This document shows positions 1 through 20,800 of a stretch of 64,000 bases of DNA, in pieces. The DNA comes from Undaria pinnatifida (Eukaryota > Sar > Phaeophyceae > Laminariales > Alariaceae), in the NCBI GenBank assembly GCA_012845835.1, contig JABAKD010000025.1, positions 3,919,319 through 3,983,318 on the forward strand, read 5' to 3'. The notes beneath the pieces were generated by a model that saw nothing but the letters and a program-made list of their open reading frames with translations, did not search any database and was not told the origin of the DNA. The first letter of the stretch is position 1. Every line of letters starts with the position of its first letter. Both the position numbers and the translations under genes were made by a program.

Positions 1-518
1 GTAGTATGATACCCCGTATAACACAACATTAACACTAATGCTGGCATTAACAACAGAATACTATTCAATCTCAACATAAATGATAATCAGTCAGCCAAAA
101 TATACTATGAATTCATCAATATTAATAGTCATCATTGATAACTTATAAAATCAGCGAACTAACTCACAGCCCTGCCGAAGGGGTTGTCAGAGTGTCGAAG
201 CCCCAACCTTCTCACCTCGCCCAGAAACCCGGCTACGGTGATCGTTCGAAAGCGGTAGCCAATAGGGTTGCTCTGCATCACGACCTGGTGTTCGAACAAA
301 AAAGCATGGGGTTTCAACACCAACAGGTTCCACGTTACAAGGGGAAAGGGGGAGAGAGAGTGGGGGGGAGAGAGAGGGGGAGGGGGAGAGAGGGAGAGGG
401 GGGGGGAGGGAGAGAGGAGGGGGGGGGGGCGTTCACTTGCGGCACAAGGATGCCACAGAAAATCACAAGCACGAATTTTACGTAATCCTAAGCAAGGCGC
501 GGTGCGTCGAAGGTTGCC

Positions 519-780
519 ACGAAATGAGTGCGAAAAAACGAAGGTCACATGTATAGTCTAGGCCTTGCCCCAGCTTCGCCAATCTGGTTGAAACATACAA
601 AGCGGTAAACCCTAACTCTAACCCTAGCCCTGATCACCTGGGAAATGCCACGAAATGTGTGCAAAAAAACGAAGGTCACATGTATAGTCTAGACCTTGCC
701 CCAGCTTCGCCAATCTGGTTGAAACATACAAAGCGGTAAACCCAAACTCTAACCCTAGCCCTGATCACCTGGGAAATTCC
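519..780. repeat. 131-bp tandem duplication with TAACCC-like words
   Basis: Two copies (540- and 671-) of GAAGGTCACATGTATAGTCT ... CAAAGCGGTAAACCC, more than 95% alike. The ACCCTAACTCTAACCCTAGC block is short and interstitial. Nothing else is seen in 1-1100 apart from the next array. Confidence 0.8.
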
Positions 781-935
781 TCGGAGCGACGTCATGTGGA
801 TATAGCGGTGTGGACTATCCAAAACTCTACGTCCAAGCTCGCTGGTAGGCCAAGTCGCAAGCACTACTAGCAAGTGAAGCCGTGCGAGAGCCATGAAAAA
901 AAAACATGTCGACTGACAGCACTCTTACTCCTTGA

Positions 936-1105
936 CGGACACCCGTTAAGGACGCCCGTCAAGGACACCCGTCAAGGACCACTGCCAAGCAAATATGCTA
1001 AGTACCACCGTCAAGGACACGAGTTATGGACAGCAGTCAAACGCACCCGTCAGACATCCGCCAAGTACATCCGTCTAGTACAGCCGTCAAGAACGGCTGT
1101 CAAGT
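936..1105. repeat. CCGTCAAGGAC minisatellite
   Basis: Degenerate 11-15 bp units (CACCCGTCAAGGAC, CAGCAGTCAAACG and similar) repeated about ten times. Confidence 0.7.
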
Positions 1106-1106
1106 A

Positions 1107-1329
1107 GATGCACCCGTCTGGCAAATAGGTACATCCTATGTTGCGCAGGATCTGTGCCGTACACATCTAACCCGGGAAAAAGATGCCGGATCACTCAGAT
1201 AGTCCGGCTCTCACTCAGCTACACGATTTGTACGCCATGCACGTCACACAGACCTGAGGTCTGTCTTCCCTGACATACACAGATCATGAACAGATCATCG
1301 ATAGGTATCTGATCTGTCAGATTTGTGAA
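1107..1329. mobile_element. GATCT-rich TIR element, copy 2 (left end approximate)
   Basis: The right terminus GATCTGTCAGATTTGTGAA matches the family end; the interior shares GGATCTGTGCCGTACACAT and GATCATGAACAGATCAT. It begins 13 bp after the GC donor of the last visible carboxylesterase exon. Confidence 0.55.
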
Positions 1330-1333
1330 GTTA

Positions 1334-8904
<7,571 letters not shown>

Positions 8905-11089
8905 GGCCCTGTGTCGACAGCTTGCTTGCCAGTGCGATGAGCACAAGAATGATCGGAGCTGGCGAGCAAGCAGAAAATGGAGGTTTCCACCTTTGCACGT
9001 AATAGGAAAAGCGTTCTTCAAGAGGGGGTTGAACGGATTACAGTACGTTTCATCCCCTGAGGTTCGTTCACTGAACGGGCGCAACCCACATACTCCTTCC
9101 CCGCCGAGCCAGGGCAGATACCACGGCCGGGTAAGGCCGGAGCGTAGGTGACACTTCAGTCTTAGGGAATGACGGGCACGGAGTCTTCTTTAGGGCCAAG
9201 TATTTCATTTTAGAGGGGAAGCCTGGGAAGGCAACCGTATGATACGACGACTACCTCAGATCTTCCTCTCATCCCAACAGCAGTAATAACGATGTAGACT
9301 ATGTACCTGGTACTCGTACATAGATCTTGCTCGGCAGCACATAAATCGATACCTGGTGGGTCCTTGATTGATACCGCTGTCTGCTGGTCGACAGATTTCA
9401 TGACTTGGTGCCAATACAGTACGTGCGTGCATCATCTCCGCGATCTGTTAAATAGGTTCATGTTTTCACCAAATGAAATCTGCACGATGACACGGTTCTT
9501 GCATGCATGTTTGCCGGGCGAAGTCTGCATGGTACGGCTCCTTCTTGCACGGCATACCTTTTAGCACAACGCACTACCTGATACTGGTACGAAATAGAGA
9601 GGCTTGAATAATAGCATATCGTATCAGTCCCCCAACAACGGCGGTCTGGGTAAGACGGTATCCCGATATAAGGCGGTCAAATGCGCTTGACACGACTGTG
9701 GAATGGCACTCGTAGAACCTGGAATGAATTAGGCGGCTTCCTCAGTAAAGGCGATCATTTTGCGCTGGCACACCACCGCCTTACGTATAGGAGGGTCCCT
9801 GCTGCTTATGCACAGATGGATGATTTCAGCAGTAATTGTGATCTGTGCCACATGTGTCAATGTTTTTGCATGAATCGAACACTGCTGCTCCGTTTTTTCC
9901 TACGACGACGTGCGATGGATTGATTGCAAGTCAACCTCGAGTGCAGAGTCGGCATCGCAACGAACGTCAAGATAAAGCGGGTGGCGGTGGTGGTCGTGGG
10001 TGGTGGTTGATGGTTGGTGGTGGTGTCGGCTGTGGTTGGCGGTGGTGGCGGCGGTGGTGGCGGCGGTGGCAGCTGTGGCGGCTGCAGTACTAGTCGTGGT
10101 CATGGTTTCGGCTGTAGTTGTGGCGGTGGTGTCGGCAGTGGTGGTGGCGGGGTGGTAGTAGTGGTAGTGGTGGTGATTTGTTGCGGCGGTCGTGGTGGCG
10201 CCGGCGGCAGCTGTCGCGATGTTATTAACAGTGGTATAAATATCAATTTTCCATGGTTGGCGTGGCTGTCGCTGACCTTTGACACGCACTTCGAGGTATT
10301 CTTAATATTTACATAATTGTCTTCGCGCGGTCTTAACTGTAGCAGCAGGACTGTTTTCGTAGTAATCGTCGTCACCTTGTGAGCGTTGGTGTGCAGCGAA
10401 CGCTTCAGGGTAACTCCAAAGGGGTCCCTATTTTAATGGTCACGTCAAAAACAAAAGCTTGCATTCGCTCGTAAATAATAAAAAAAAACTTTTCACGGGT
10501 CACGATCCGACCCGCGGGCCGGGTCGGAAGGTTTCCAAACTCTCGCGGGTCGGGTCGGTTCGGGTCAGGAGGCCTGACGGGTCGGGTCGTGTCGGGATGT
10601 TTTCAGACTTCACGGGTCAGGTCAGGTCATACCGGATCGGGACACCCTGACCCGACCCTACCCGCAGCAAGTGACCTGACCCGTGACATGCCCCGGTAAA
10701 AATGAACCGCATCCATCACCTTCGTCGCTACCGTGCGTAGTACATACAGCTACCCTGAAAATCAAACGGGTTTCGAACAATACCTCGACCGCCTCATGAA
10801 AACAGACAAAAAGAATACGCATTAACAGTACGTTTGAGGAGTACGCAGCATAATAACATCGACAGATCCCATCCTTTCTATCTACCCTATCACCACCGCC
10901 ATCACCACATGCGCGCAAGACAAACTATCGACGACATCAACCTCACACCTCACCCCCCACACATCGCGGGGTTCGCAGGGCGGTGTCCTGCCCGACGCAC
11001 TCGCCGGAGTTTAGCTTCCTTCCGTTGCCCACCACCCCCTACCACCACACTGCCTCACCGCTACACTACGCCTCGCCTCAAACGCACGG
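8905..11089. other. Intergenic region between carboxylesterase and topoisomerase genes
   Basis: No ORF with recognisable domains. It holds dispersed repeat fragments, a GGT/GGC run at about 9980-10200 whose translations are pure low complexity, and the GGGTC foldback element. It should include the carboxylesterase promoter and the topoisomerase 3' UTR. Confidence 0.6.
10489..10692. mobile_element. GGGTC/GACCC foldback element, copy 2
   Basis: Starts ACTTTTCACGGGTCACGATC, contains repeated GGGTCGGGTCGG blocks and ends TGACCTGACCCGTGACATG, the inverted form of the start. In the intergenic space after the topoisomerase gene. Confidence 0.65.
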
Positions 11090-14000
11090 CTATAAAACAG
11101 CCGCGACTCCCCCGCCCCCTTCTTTCGCAGTGAGCCACTGCTCCTTCATCTCCGCGGCTCGTCGCACATATACCTCCCGCTCAGCGCTGCCCTCCATATC
11201 TCTCCACTCCTCCGCCAGCTTGGACATCATCACCGCTGGGGGGTACCCGTGCTCGGCCTTAAGCTTTGGCCGCCTCTCGCTAGTGAACAAGATGTACGCG
11301 CTCTTCGGGCGCTTGTTATCCTCGTCCCCCTTGTTCCCGGAAGGCTTCTTCTTAGAGGAAGAAGCGCTCCGAATCGGGGCCTTACTTTTTCTCCTCCCCC
11401 CTCCTGATGATGAGGATGATGAGGACGACGATGATGCTACCATAGCATCTTCAGCGTTTCCCGCCTTCCATTCCTTCAATGCAGCCGCGGAGGCAACGAC
11501 ATACCCCTCGCGGCCTTCCTCCGACAACGCCTTCCATCTCTCCGCCAAGTCCTTCGCCTTCAAACTCGGGCCAGTACCACCATCCCCCCCCTCCCCCCCA
11601 GCCGCCGCGTGCGCCTCCCTACTCTCTTTGCAAAACGTGAAAAACGCCGACAGGGGGCGCTTCGATTTCGCGTTGCCTCCTGCCGATGCGCTTTTCTCCT
11701 TCTTAGACCTCGCACGGCCACCTCCGGCACCCCCCCCCCCCAAGGCCTCCTTTTCCTTGTTGCGCTTGTCTTGTATCAACGCTACCGCTTCCTCCAGGGG
11801 TATCTCCTCCGGATCGGCGTCCCCCGTTTTCTTGTACTTGGTAGGGAGCTGGACAAATTAATCGTCGCAGCAGGCAGGGTTAGGGGCAAGGGTAGCGCGG
11901 GTTTCGACAGGCGGGGAGGGAGAGGGGAGGGGGGGGGGGGTACTCAGTTTGTGCATGCTGAGGGAGGGGCAGCATTATTCGGTGCTTTCTCCTCGAGTTC
12001 TGGCAACATGGCCGGTTCGACCAACTTGGGAAACCACGCGGGGGTAGGAAGGGGGGGGGGGAAATCGCAGCTAATATTTTTCAAATCACACGGAATACGA
12101 AAAAGCAAAAGCGTGAAAGGAACACGTTCTGAAAAACGCGCGGAACGCTTCCATGTCCCTACCAAACCAAGCGAGCAGCGCACGATCGTACCGACCACAG
12201 GCGACTGAACACGCTTTCGACAAGTGGAGGGGGGGGGCGTCGGCGACTACTACGTACCGTTACTTGGGTGCCATCACAGAACACGAACCGTCCCCACCGA
12301 CCGTACTTGACCAGCACTTCTTCTCCGTCTAGCATCCCCAGTTTCACGGTCGGCCTGTCTTTATTTCTCTGCGAGTTCATTATCAAGAAATAAGCGAAAA
12401 GGAGCGCGGGACGGGAAAGTGGGAAGGCACCAACGCTGTCAAGCTTGGGTAGAAGTCGAGTACGGTGCGCTACTGTCGCCGCGAAGCCTGTCCAACATGA
12501 AAACTGGCGCCCTGACACCTTCCCCCCCTCCTAGTCTACTCTTCTCACTTGTACCAGGTTGCCCACGAGCTGCAACCGCCTCTGCACCCCCCCCCCTTGC
12601 CCCAGCACATCTCACCCCACCCCTACCCGACGTTCCTCCCCCCCAGACTACCCTTCTCACCTGAATCAACTCATCAATAAGCTTGATCACCATGGCCTCA
12701 TATACGTCATGCACATCCACCCCCCCCCCCCCTCGCCCCCCCCCCTCCATCCCCCCCCCCTTCCCCCCCCTACCCCAATCCCTCTCCCCGCTCCCGCCGC
12801 CCCCCTCTCCCCTCCCCCCGCCCCCTGCTTACCAACCCCGGCCCCCTCCCCAGTCTACCCTTCGCACCTGTATCAGCTCGTCGACAAGCTCAACTGCCAT
12901 GGCTTCATCCACGTCAAGCACATCCACCCCCGCCGGCACGGCCTTATACAGATCGTTGTGTCGCACGTACACCCCGAAGCGCCCCAGCCCTACTTCCACC
13001 GCGCCTCCATGGGCAGGGTGGGACTCGCACACTACTCGCGGCAAGGACAGGAGGCCTACCGCTCTTTCCAGAGACACGGCCGAGTACCATGGGCCCTCGT
13101 CCTGGTCACCGCTCGCGGAGGTGGGGAAACTGCTTGAAGCGGTACCGCTGCTGCTACCGCTGGTGGCCGTTACGGAGGTGCTGCTGCTGTTGCTGCTGCT
13201 GCTGCCGCCGCCGCCGCCGCCGCCGCCCCCGCTGTTCCTGACTCCAACCCCAAAAGCGATCACATCCTCCGCCGAGGGAAGCACGTCGTCAGAGCCTGCC
13301 ACCGCTATTGTTCCCCCAACGGGCGCCTCCTCATGTAGCTCAAGTTGCTGCCCTTTTTTTTCTTGCATGATTAGCTCGGAAGGGGGTAGCTGGGAAGGCA
13401 TCCTAAGGTCATTCGGGTCTTTTTTGTTGGCAGTGCTAGCGTGGGCTATGGCTGCCCTTGTCACATTTCCACACTCCAACAGCGGCCCGTAGCGGCCCAT
13501 GCGTATTCGAATCTGGGTTTCCGGTGGGATTGCAGGCGTCAGCGGGCGAGGATGTCGGGGGGGGGGGAGGGGGGGAAGATGAGGGAAGGGAGAGAAACGA
13601 GGAAGGGAGCGGGGGGTGGGGGGGAGACGGGGGGAACAGGGGGAGGGAGGAGGAGGGAAGGAGAGCAAAGGAGGAGTACGGGACGGGGGAAGGGGGGGGC
13701 GAAGGGGGTATTATCTGAACCATTCGAACATTTGGCGTGCCGCGCCGTCGCTGTGGTGGCTGACTCTTTCTAGTGCACACAATCACAGCGGACGTTGCCA
13801 GAGAGAACCCCGGGTGAGAGAGGGAATGAAAGTTACAAAATTACGAAAAACGCCTCCAAACAAGCAAACCTACCGTAGCCTGCATCCGCGCTTTTGAGCC
13901 GTTCTACGATAGCCCCCCTAACCTTTCTTTAACGAAATCGCCGGTTTTGAAACCAGCTCCCGGTCGTACCTCCTGAAATACGGTGCCCCTTGCCACCCCG

Positions 14001-14835
14001 ACGTCATTGTTCGATAGTCCTTCCATTGCAAACAAGAAAATACACGGAGACCTTGATTTAATAGCAACCTTCCTCATGTCGAGCAGCCATGAAATGCTCG
14101 CTAAAGAAAATCGCTGGTTTGGGGAGGGGGCTATCGTATAATGCGTCTTTTTTCCAAAAGCAAAAAATCAACTCACATCCTCCCCTGTCTCCGGATGCTG
14201 CCCCAAAAGGTCACCGCCCTTGAAAGACGAGTCGAGGCACCTGTCCACTAGCTCAACCGTCAGCAGCTCTAGATTTTCCTGTGCCACGTACGGTAGCGTC
14301 ACATTCGTGCTGTGCCCATTTCCCCACAGGCTACGTTCCCCCCCCTCCTCCCCGCCCTCCACCTCCCCTTCCTCCTCCCCTTCGCTCTCCACCGCTAACG
14401 CCTCCTGAATTTTTGGTTCCGCGTTTAGGTCGGTCCCGTTGCCGCCGCCGCCCTGCCCGGCTCCCGGGTAGAGGTATCCCCCGTACGGCCCGACGAGTAT
14501 CGCGCAGCGATCGTCCAGGCTCTGAAACGCGCGAAAAAAAAAAAAAGTTACGGAGATATGTACAGCGGACCGGTTTGTCACTGGCCTATCTTCCGAAAAC
14601 CCATTTCGGATATAGAGCGGAACGATTTGTCATTGGCTAGTGTTCCGAAAAAAAAAAGGAAATGCGGATAAAAAAATGTAAGCATGCTGTACATACTGCA
14701 GCGGAACGATTTCGCCATCGTGTTCATCTTGCGGAGCGCGCGCGGAAAAAAAAGGCGAGAAAAAACGAGCCAAGCAAAAAAACAGAACGATTCGTACTCA
14801 TGGACGATTACACAACAACAACAACAACCACAACC

Positions 14836-14877
<42 letters not shown>

Positions 14878-17800
14878 TAAATGCTACTCGTACCAGACTT
14901 CTGTCTCCGAGGACAAAAACAAACGTGCAGCCCTAACTACTACCGTAGCATGCCTCAAAAAAATCACAACGGCACGCACCTCCAGCCTCTCAAACGAGAA
15001 GCCAAATAAAAAACCCAGGTGCACACCTCTAGCCTACCCTACCGTCACACTCGTCAAAAAAGCCCACCGAGGGAAAAAACACAGGGCTTTTCACGGGACG
15101 GGTCATATCTCGTGGGTCGTTTCGAGTCAGGGTGGCCCGACCCGACCCGACCCGACCCGACCCGTGAGATTGAAAACCTCTTGACCCAACCCTCTGATCC
15201 GATCCGGGATAATTCGAACGCCTCCTTACCCGACCCGACCCGACTCAAAGCCGCGAGAGCTTGAAAACCTCTTGACCCGACCCGCGGGACGAGACGGGAC
15301 GGGTCAGTGACCCGTCAAAAGCCTTGGGGAAAAAAATACGCGCACCTCTGCCCTAGCACCCATCTGAACAGTCTCTCGAGCAAAGACTCATCCCACGCTA
15401 GGGGGGGTGCAGCAGATTCTAATAACTTTCTGAGAGCTCCTGCCGTGAAGCGCTCAATACACCGCCCGAGACATTATTTCGAAGGCGGTCGTTCGCGCAA
15501 CCCGGCCAACATTAATGTTCGCTTATACTAAACTAAGTATACTCTTTAAATTATGGTACTAACCGATAGGTCCCCACTTGAGGAGCTCAACCGGTTAACA
15601 TTACCGGAAACGCTTGGGCCAAAAAGTACAAACCCTACGGTGGGATGCCTCCAGACGCGGACACAAATCGGTGCACCCCTAGACTACAACGGTGGGATGC
15701 CTCCAGACGCGAACATAAATCGGTGCACCCCTAGACTACAACGTTAGAATGTGAAAAAAAAGGCCGCCGAGTCATCCCACGGTATGGGCTGCACCTTCGG
15801 GGCCAAAAAATGGGTTAAGTATGACACTATCGAACTATCGGTTGGTATGATACTATCGAACGACGGTTAGTACGATACTATCGAAATATCGGTTAGTATG
15901 ATAATATCGAAATATCGTTTAGTATGATAATATCGAAATATCGGCTAGTATGATAATATCGAACTATCGGTTAGTATGATAGTGTCGAACTATCGGTTAG
16001 TATGATAATACCGAAATATCGGTTAGTATGAAAATATCGAACTATCGGCTAGTATGATAATATCGAACTATCGGTTAGTATGATAATATCACTAGCATAC
16101 TCATTTTAGGACTACCAGCGCACAGAAATGTTGGTCGGGTTGCGCGAACGAACGCCTTCGAAGTCGTGTTTCGGGTGAGACATTGAGCCCCTCATGTTCG
16201 AAGCTCACACTTCTGCTGCGCCCCTCATAGCGCGCGATGACTCCGGAGGCCAAGAGCACGCACCTAGACTACCGTAGTATGCGACAAGAAAAAAAAAAGG
16301 AAGGGCACATCCGCATGCCCCTGATAGACTACGTTAAAGCTGCACCAAGTTTTTTCCTGAGGATACGCGTAGCCACCAAGGGAGCTCCGTGAACTCACCC
16401 AAAAAAGTGATTTTGAGAAAAAAAGGAAAACGCGACCCCGATGACCAAACCCCATGGATGGCCTAGGTATTAGAAAAAAATACACATATATATACATAGT
16501 CTATATATACCTCGTACCAGGTATAAAAATAGAAAATGTATACCTCCGTATGGCAAAACAAGAATATGACCTTCCGACGGTTTCGGATCCATCCTGTTAG
16601 CGCTCATTCATGCACAGCCAAAAACACAAACGATTACAGTAACGCGTTCGTCATCATGAGTGCGAGCATGCAGCAAGCCCACGGCAGCAGAGCAAGCTGT
16701 GCGCGTGTCGACCAGGTACTTGCAGCGGAGTTGAACAGCAAAATCGGCGCGCATGTCTCACGGGTGTGTGCGTTGGAGTCGGACAGTAACATCGCCGTCA
16801 CCTAGTCTAGCAGCCCAGGTTGCTTTCGTGCGAAGACCAAGGCTTCGGTAGGGAGGGGTGCCCTAAAGTTTCACCAACAGGTATGAGCCCCTCGCACGAG
16901 TGACTCCATACTTCACGGAGAAAGAGACTGTAAGGCGACGGTTTTGGCCCTGCGTCGCTTACAAACGCCATCGCAGTCTGACATCTTGCAAAATCAGAAC
17001 AGCACCAAAACTTAACACCGCCAAAACAAGAGGGGGGTGGGTCACTCGTGCGAGGGACCCCGAGTGGCTGCAAAAAAAGAAATAAATAAACATGAACCCC
17101 CTGCCGTGGCCCGTGTCTTAAGGATGCTGCAGTAGGCAGTTTTGTTCGTGAAAAAAAAATGTTCGTAAATTTTTGTCAAATAAGGGATGAGGAGCCAGCC
17201 CCGAGCTCACTTTTTCAGGGAATAGTTTCCACCAAAAAGTGGCGTACTTCTGTCGTAGCACGCGACAGGGGGTAGGGGACGCACCTCCAAACCGGGGAGG
17301 CGGGCCCTTTTGGCCTCGAGCGGGTCAATGGTCTCCTTTTTCGCGGCCACCGTCGCTTTAAGTCCCTCTTTCCCGAGGTAGTACTCCTTCAAGTACGCCA
17401 CCTTTTCCCTCTTGCCCCGAGCGATCTCGTCCAGCTTATCCTCCATCTGATATTAATGAATTGTTGACAATTTACAGCACCACCGCGGACGGGATAGAGC
17501 GCGGGGGGAGGGGAAGGGAGGGGTGGAGGGGGGGGACGAGGTACAGGGGGGGAGGGGGGGAAGCGAGGGGCGGGGGGGGAGGGCGGAAGTGTGGAGGCGC
17601 AATAAGACGCACATGATCCCATTCGTGCTGCTGCGCACTGACGGAGACGGCGGGTAATATTGTACTTGCCATGTCTTTGGTCGCTATACCCGGGCTCCAA
17701 AGAGGATGATGCTCCTATCGGTAACCGGGCGAGGCGTCTCATCACACCATATGCATGGCCCTAACCCCAACCCTGTTCGGGCCCATGCACCGCGAATAAA

Positions 17801-20800
17801 CCAAAGCACAAACTCCTTCTTACCTTGGTACGAGCACGCAACACACGGCAGCGCAAGCCGTGCGCGCTCGCGCCTTGCAAGTGCAGCAGGGGTCCCTCCA
17901 ACAAGGCGGTGGTGCGCCGGCGCGCAAAAATTACCGCCTTATCGGGAGAAGCCGCCAACAAGGCGGGGGTGTGCCAGCGCAAAAATGGCCGCGTTATTGG
18001 GCGGAAGCCGCCTTATGCTCCTTTCTAGGTGATGCGTGCCATTCCCCAGCCGTGCCAAGCGAGGTTGACCGCCATACGCGAAATATCGGGATACCGCCTT
18101 ACTTAGACATATTGGGCGACCTCTCCTACTATGCCTTCATTGGAACTCGACGGGAAAAAAAATCGTCACAATAACCTAATCTACCAGCCGGGGTTGCTCC
18201 ACCTGTGAAGGATGCTGCCAAAACCGTCAGTTTTATTTTCGATTAACTTTTTCCTCCCAAGCCCCACAAGAGTTGAAGTCAATTTTTTAGAGGTTGAGAA
18301 CCGCACCTGAGCCGTGAAGCCGGTATCGGTGAAGTCGGGGAAGTGCTCTCGCAGGAGGTCTGCCACCACGAAGCCCGTCAGGCTCGGGGTTAGGCTGCGG
18401 CCCTGCATGTTCACGTACGCCCGGGTGCGCAGGGTGCCGAGGATCGCGGCGTAGGTAGAAGGCCGGCCCACCCCTTTCGCCTCGAGCTCCTTGATGAAGG
18501 TGGCCTCGGAGTACCTGTTTTGTGTTGCCGAAGGCGAAGGGGATAAAATAAGATAAAATAAGATAAAATAATATGAGATAATATTAAATTAAATTAAATT
18601 AAATTAAATTAAATTAAATTAAATTAAATTAAATTAAATTAAATTAAATTAAATTAAATTAAATTAAATTAAATTAATTTGAATTAAATTAAATTAAACT
18701 AAGTTAAATTGAATTAAATTAAATCAAATTAAATCAAATTAAATTAAATAAATAAACAAATGAATACAATAAAATAAAACAAAATAAATAAAAAAATAAA
18801 ACAAAATAAAACGAAATAAAACAAAATAGAATAAACGGTGGCATGTACAGAAACAGGCAGCATTTCGGTGGCAGTTAATTATAGAGAACAGCGGGAGTTA
18901 CAAAAAAAATGGCGTATCTATTGCGGGCGAAGACGAAAATACACCCTCCGTTGGTTGATTACGCGTCGACGGCTGATTTTACACCATATAATAAAACAGC
19001 CAGCAGTCGCGGAAAAATATGGAGGGGGATGGACCTCAATCATATCAGTACGGGGGGGGGGGTCGTTGGTGAAACGTGGCCTCGGAGTACATGTTTGTTT
19101 GCCGAAAAGGGAGGAAAGGCCAAAACAAAAGCAAATGACAAAACAGGGTGGCAATTACAGCAAAAAGTGGCAGATACAGAAAACAGCGGGAATCACAAAA
19201 CAATCACAAGGGGGGAGGCGGGACGGGGGGGGGTTATTCATTTCATGCATAGCCGTAGTCTTAAGACCATTGATCCTCGCATCCCCACAATGCCGGAATG
19301 GAAAACAGGGAGGGAGGGGGGGGTTGAAAGAGGAAGCCCCTGAGTACCTGTTTACCGAAGAAGGAGACGCCCGAAAAACAATATTTTGAAGAGAGACAGT
19401 GACAGAACAAAGCGGGGCGGGGGGCAAGGCGCCGTTGGTTGCTAAGGAACGGTTCCGCGCCCCAGTGGAAATTTTTACGCCTTGGCCCAAAAACGTCAAA
19501 ATGGTATCCTTTTCCTCTCCGCGAAACGCCGAGCACGTCATCTGCCAAACCCTCTCGGGGGCGGTGCGACCTACGAGCAAAAACCTCCAAGCGACCCTCC
19601 CCCTCCCCAGCTTCCCCTCCCCCCCACGTTTCCTTCCCGCGAGAAGCCAAGAAAGCTTTATCACTCCATCCCCCCCGCGAAACGCCTTCCAAGTAATCTG
19701 ACAAACCTTCTCGGAGGCGACGTGCGGTGGGGCGTGGGTTTGGCTTCCTGGCATATGGCTCCGTCTCCTTTCTCCAGGATGGGAAGCTCGGCCTCCTCCT
19801 CCCCTGGGGTTTGACGCAAAAACGAAGGAGGCGCGTTGGTTGTTAGGTTGAGTGGTTGGCTGGTTGGCTGGTTGGTTGGTTGATTAGTGGGATGAACGGT
19901 TGGCTGGTGCATCGGTCAGCTGGACTGTTTGGTTGGTTGGTCGGTGAGTTTGGTTGGTTGGGTGGTTGGTTGGGTGGCAGATTAGATGGTTGACCGATTA
20001 GTTGATTGGTTGGTTGGTTGGTTGGTGGATCAATGGGATGCACGGTTGGCTGGTTCATCGGTCAGTTGGTTTGCTTGGTTGGCTGGTCGGAGAGGTTGAT
20101 TAGTTGATTGGTCAGATGCTTGAGTGATTAGTTGATTTGTTGGTTGGTTGATTGGTGAGATGAATGGTTGGCTGGCGCATCGGTCAGTTGGACTGTTTGA
20201 TTGGTTGGTCGGTGGGGTTGATTGATTGGTTCGTTGGTTGGTTGGGTGATTGGTTAGATGCTTGACGGATTAGCTGATTGAATGGCTGGTTCATCGATCA
20301 GCTGGACTGTCTGGTTGGTTGGTTTGTTGGTGAGGGTGATTGGTTGGCTAGTTGGTTAGTTGGGGGACTGGTTAGATGATTGACTGAATAGTTGATTGGT
20401 TAGTTGGTTGGTTGATGTCGTTAGGTGCTTGCGATTTCCAACCTCTATTGGGTTGGAAAAAAAGCAAAAATAGATTTGAAACCAACGAATGTCATAACCC
20501 AAGGCCAAGCAGCCCACGAAAGATAGGTTAGAAAATGAAAAAAACGATATGTAGGAAAACGTGTCAGTTGACCGCTTTTTTCGCTGATTCTTCGAGGGCT
20601 GGGTTGGCCTTGGATCGTGATTTTAACGGTTTCAATACTAATAATAGTATTATATGCTTTCCTACCCAACTCCTACTTCACAAGAATGGTGGTTTGGTTT
20701 GGTTCGGTGGTTGGTAGGTTATTCATAGCCTGTCCGGTTCGTTGGGCTGGGTTGTTCCGTTTCTAGTTTGTTGTTTGGTTGGGTGGTTGTTTGGTTGGTT

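Noticed and set aside
608-780. Telomeric repeat tract
   Set aside because: Only a few irregular TAACCC words inside a 131-bp tandem duplication.
9900-10316. Gly-rich or Thr-rich ORFs
   Set aside because: GGT/GGC simple sequence on both strands, no domain.
11090-11779. Stand-alone HMG-box gene
   Set aside because: The ORF has no good ATG of its own and joins in phase to the topoisomerase exon ending QVT at 12258.
10983-11861. 292-codon plus-strand ORF
   Set aside because: Antisense shadow of the HMG exon, which has clear family motifs on the minus strand.
12559-13492. Long plus-strand Pro/Ser/Leu-rich ORFs
   Set aside because: Shadows of topoisomerase exon 15 and adjacent poly-C intron sequence.
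15825-16092. CRISPR-like array of regular 26-bp units
   Set aside because: Units are contiguous with no unique spacers; a eukaryotic minisatellite.
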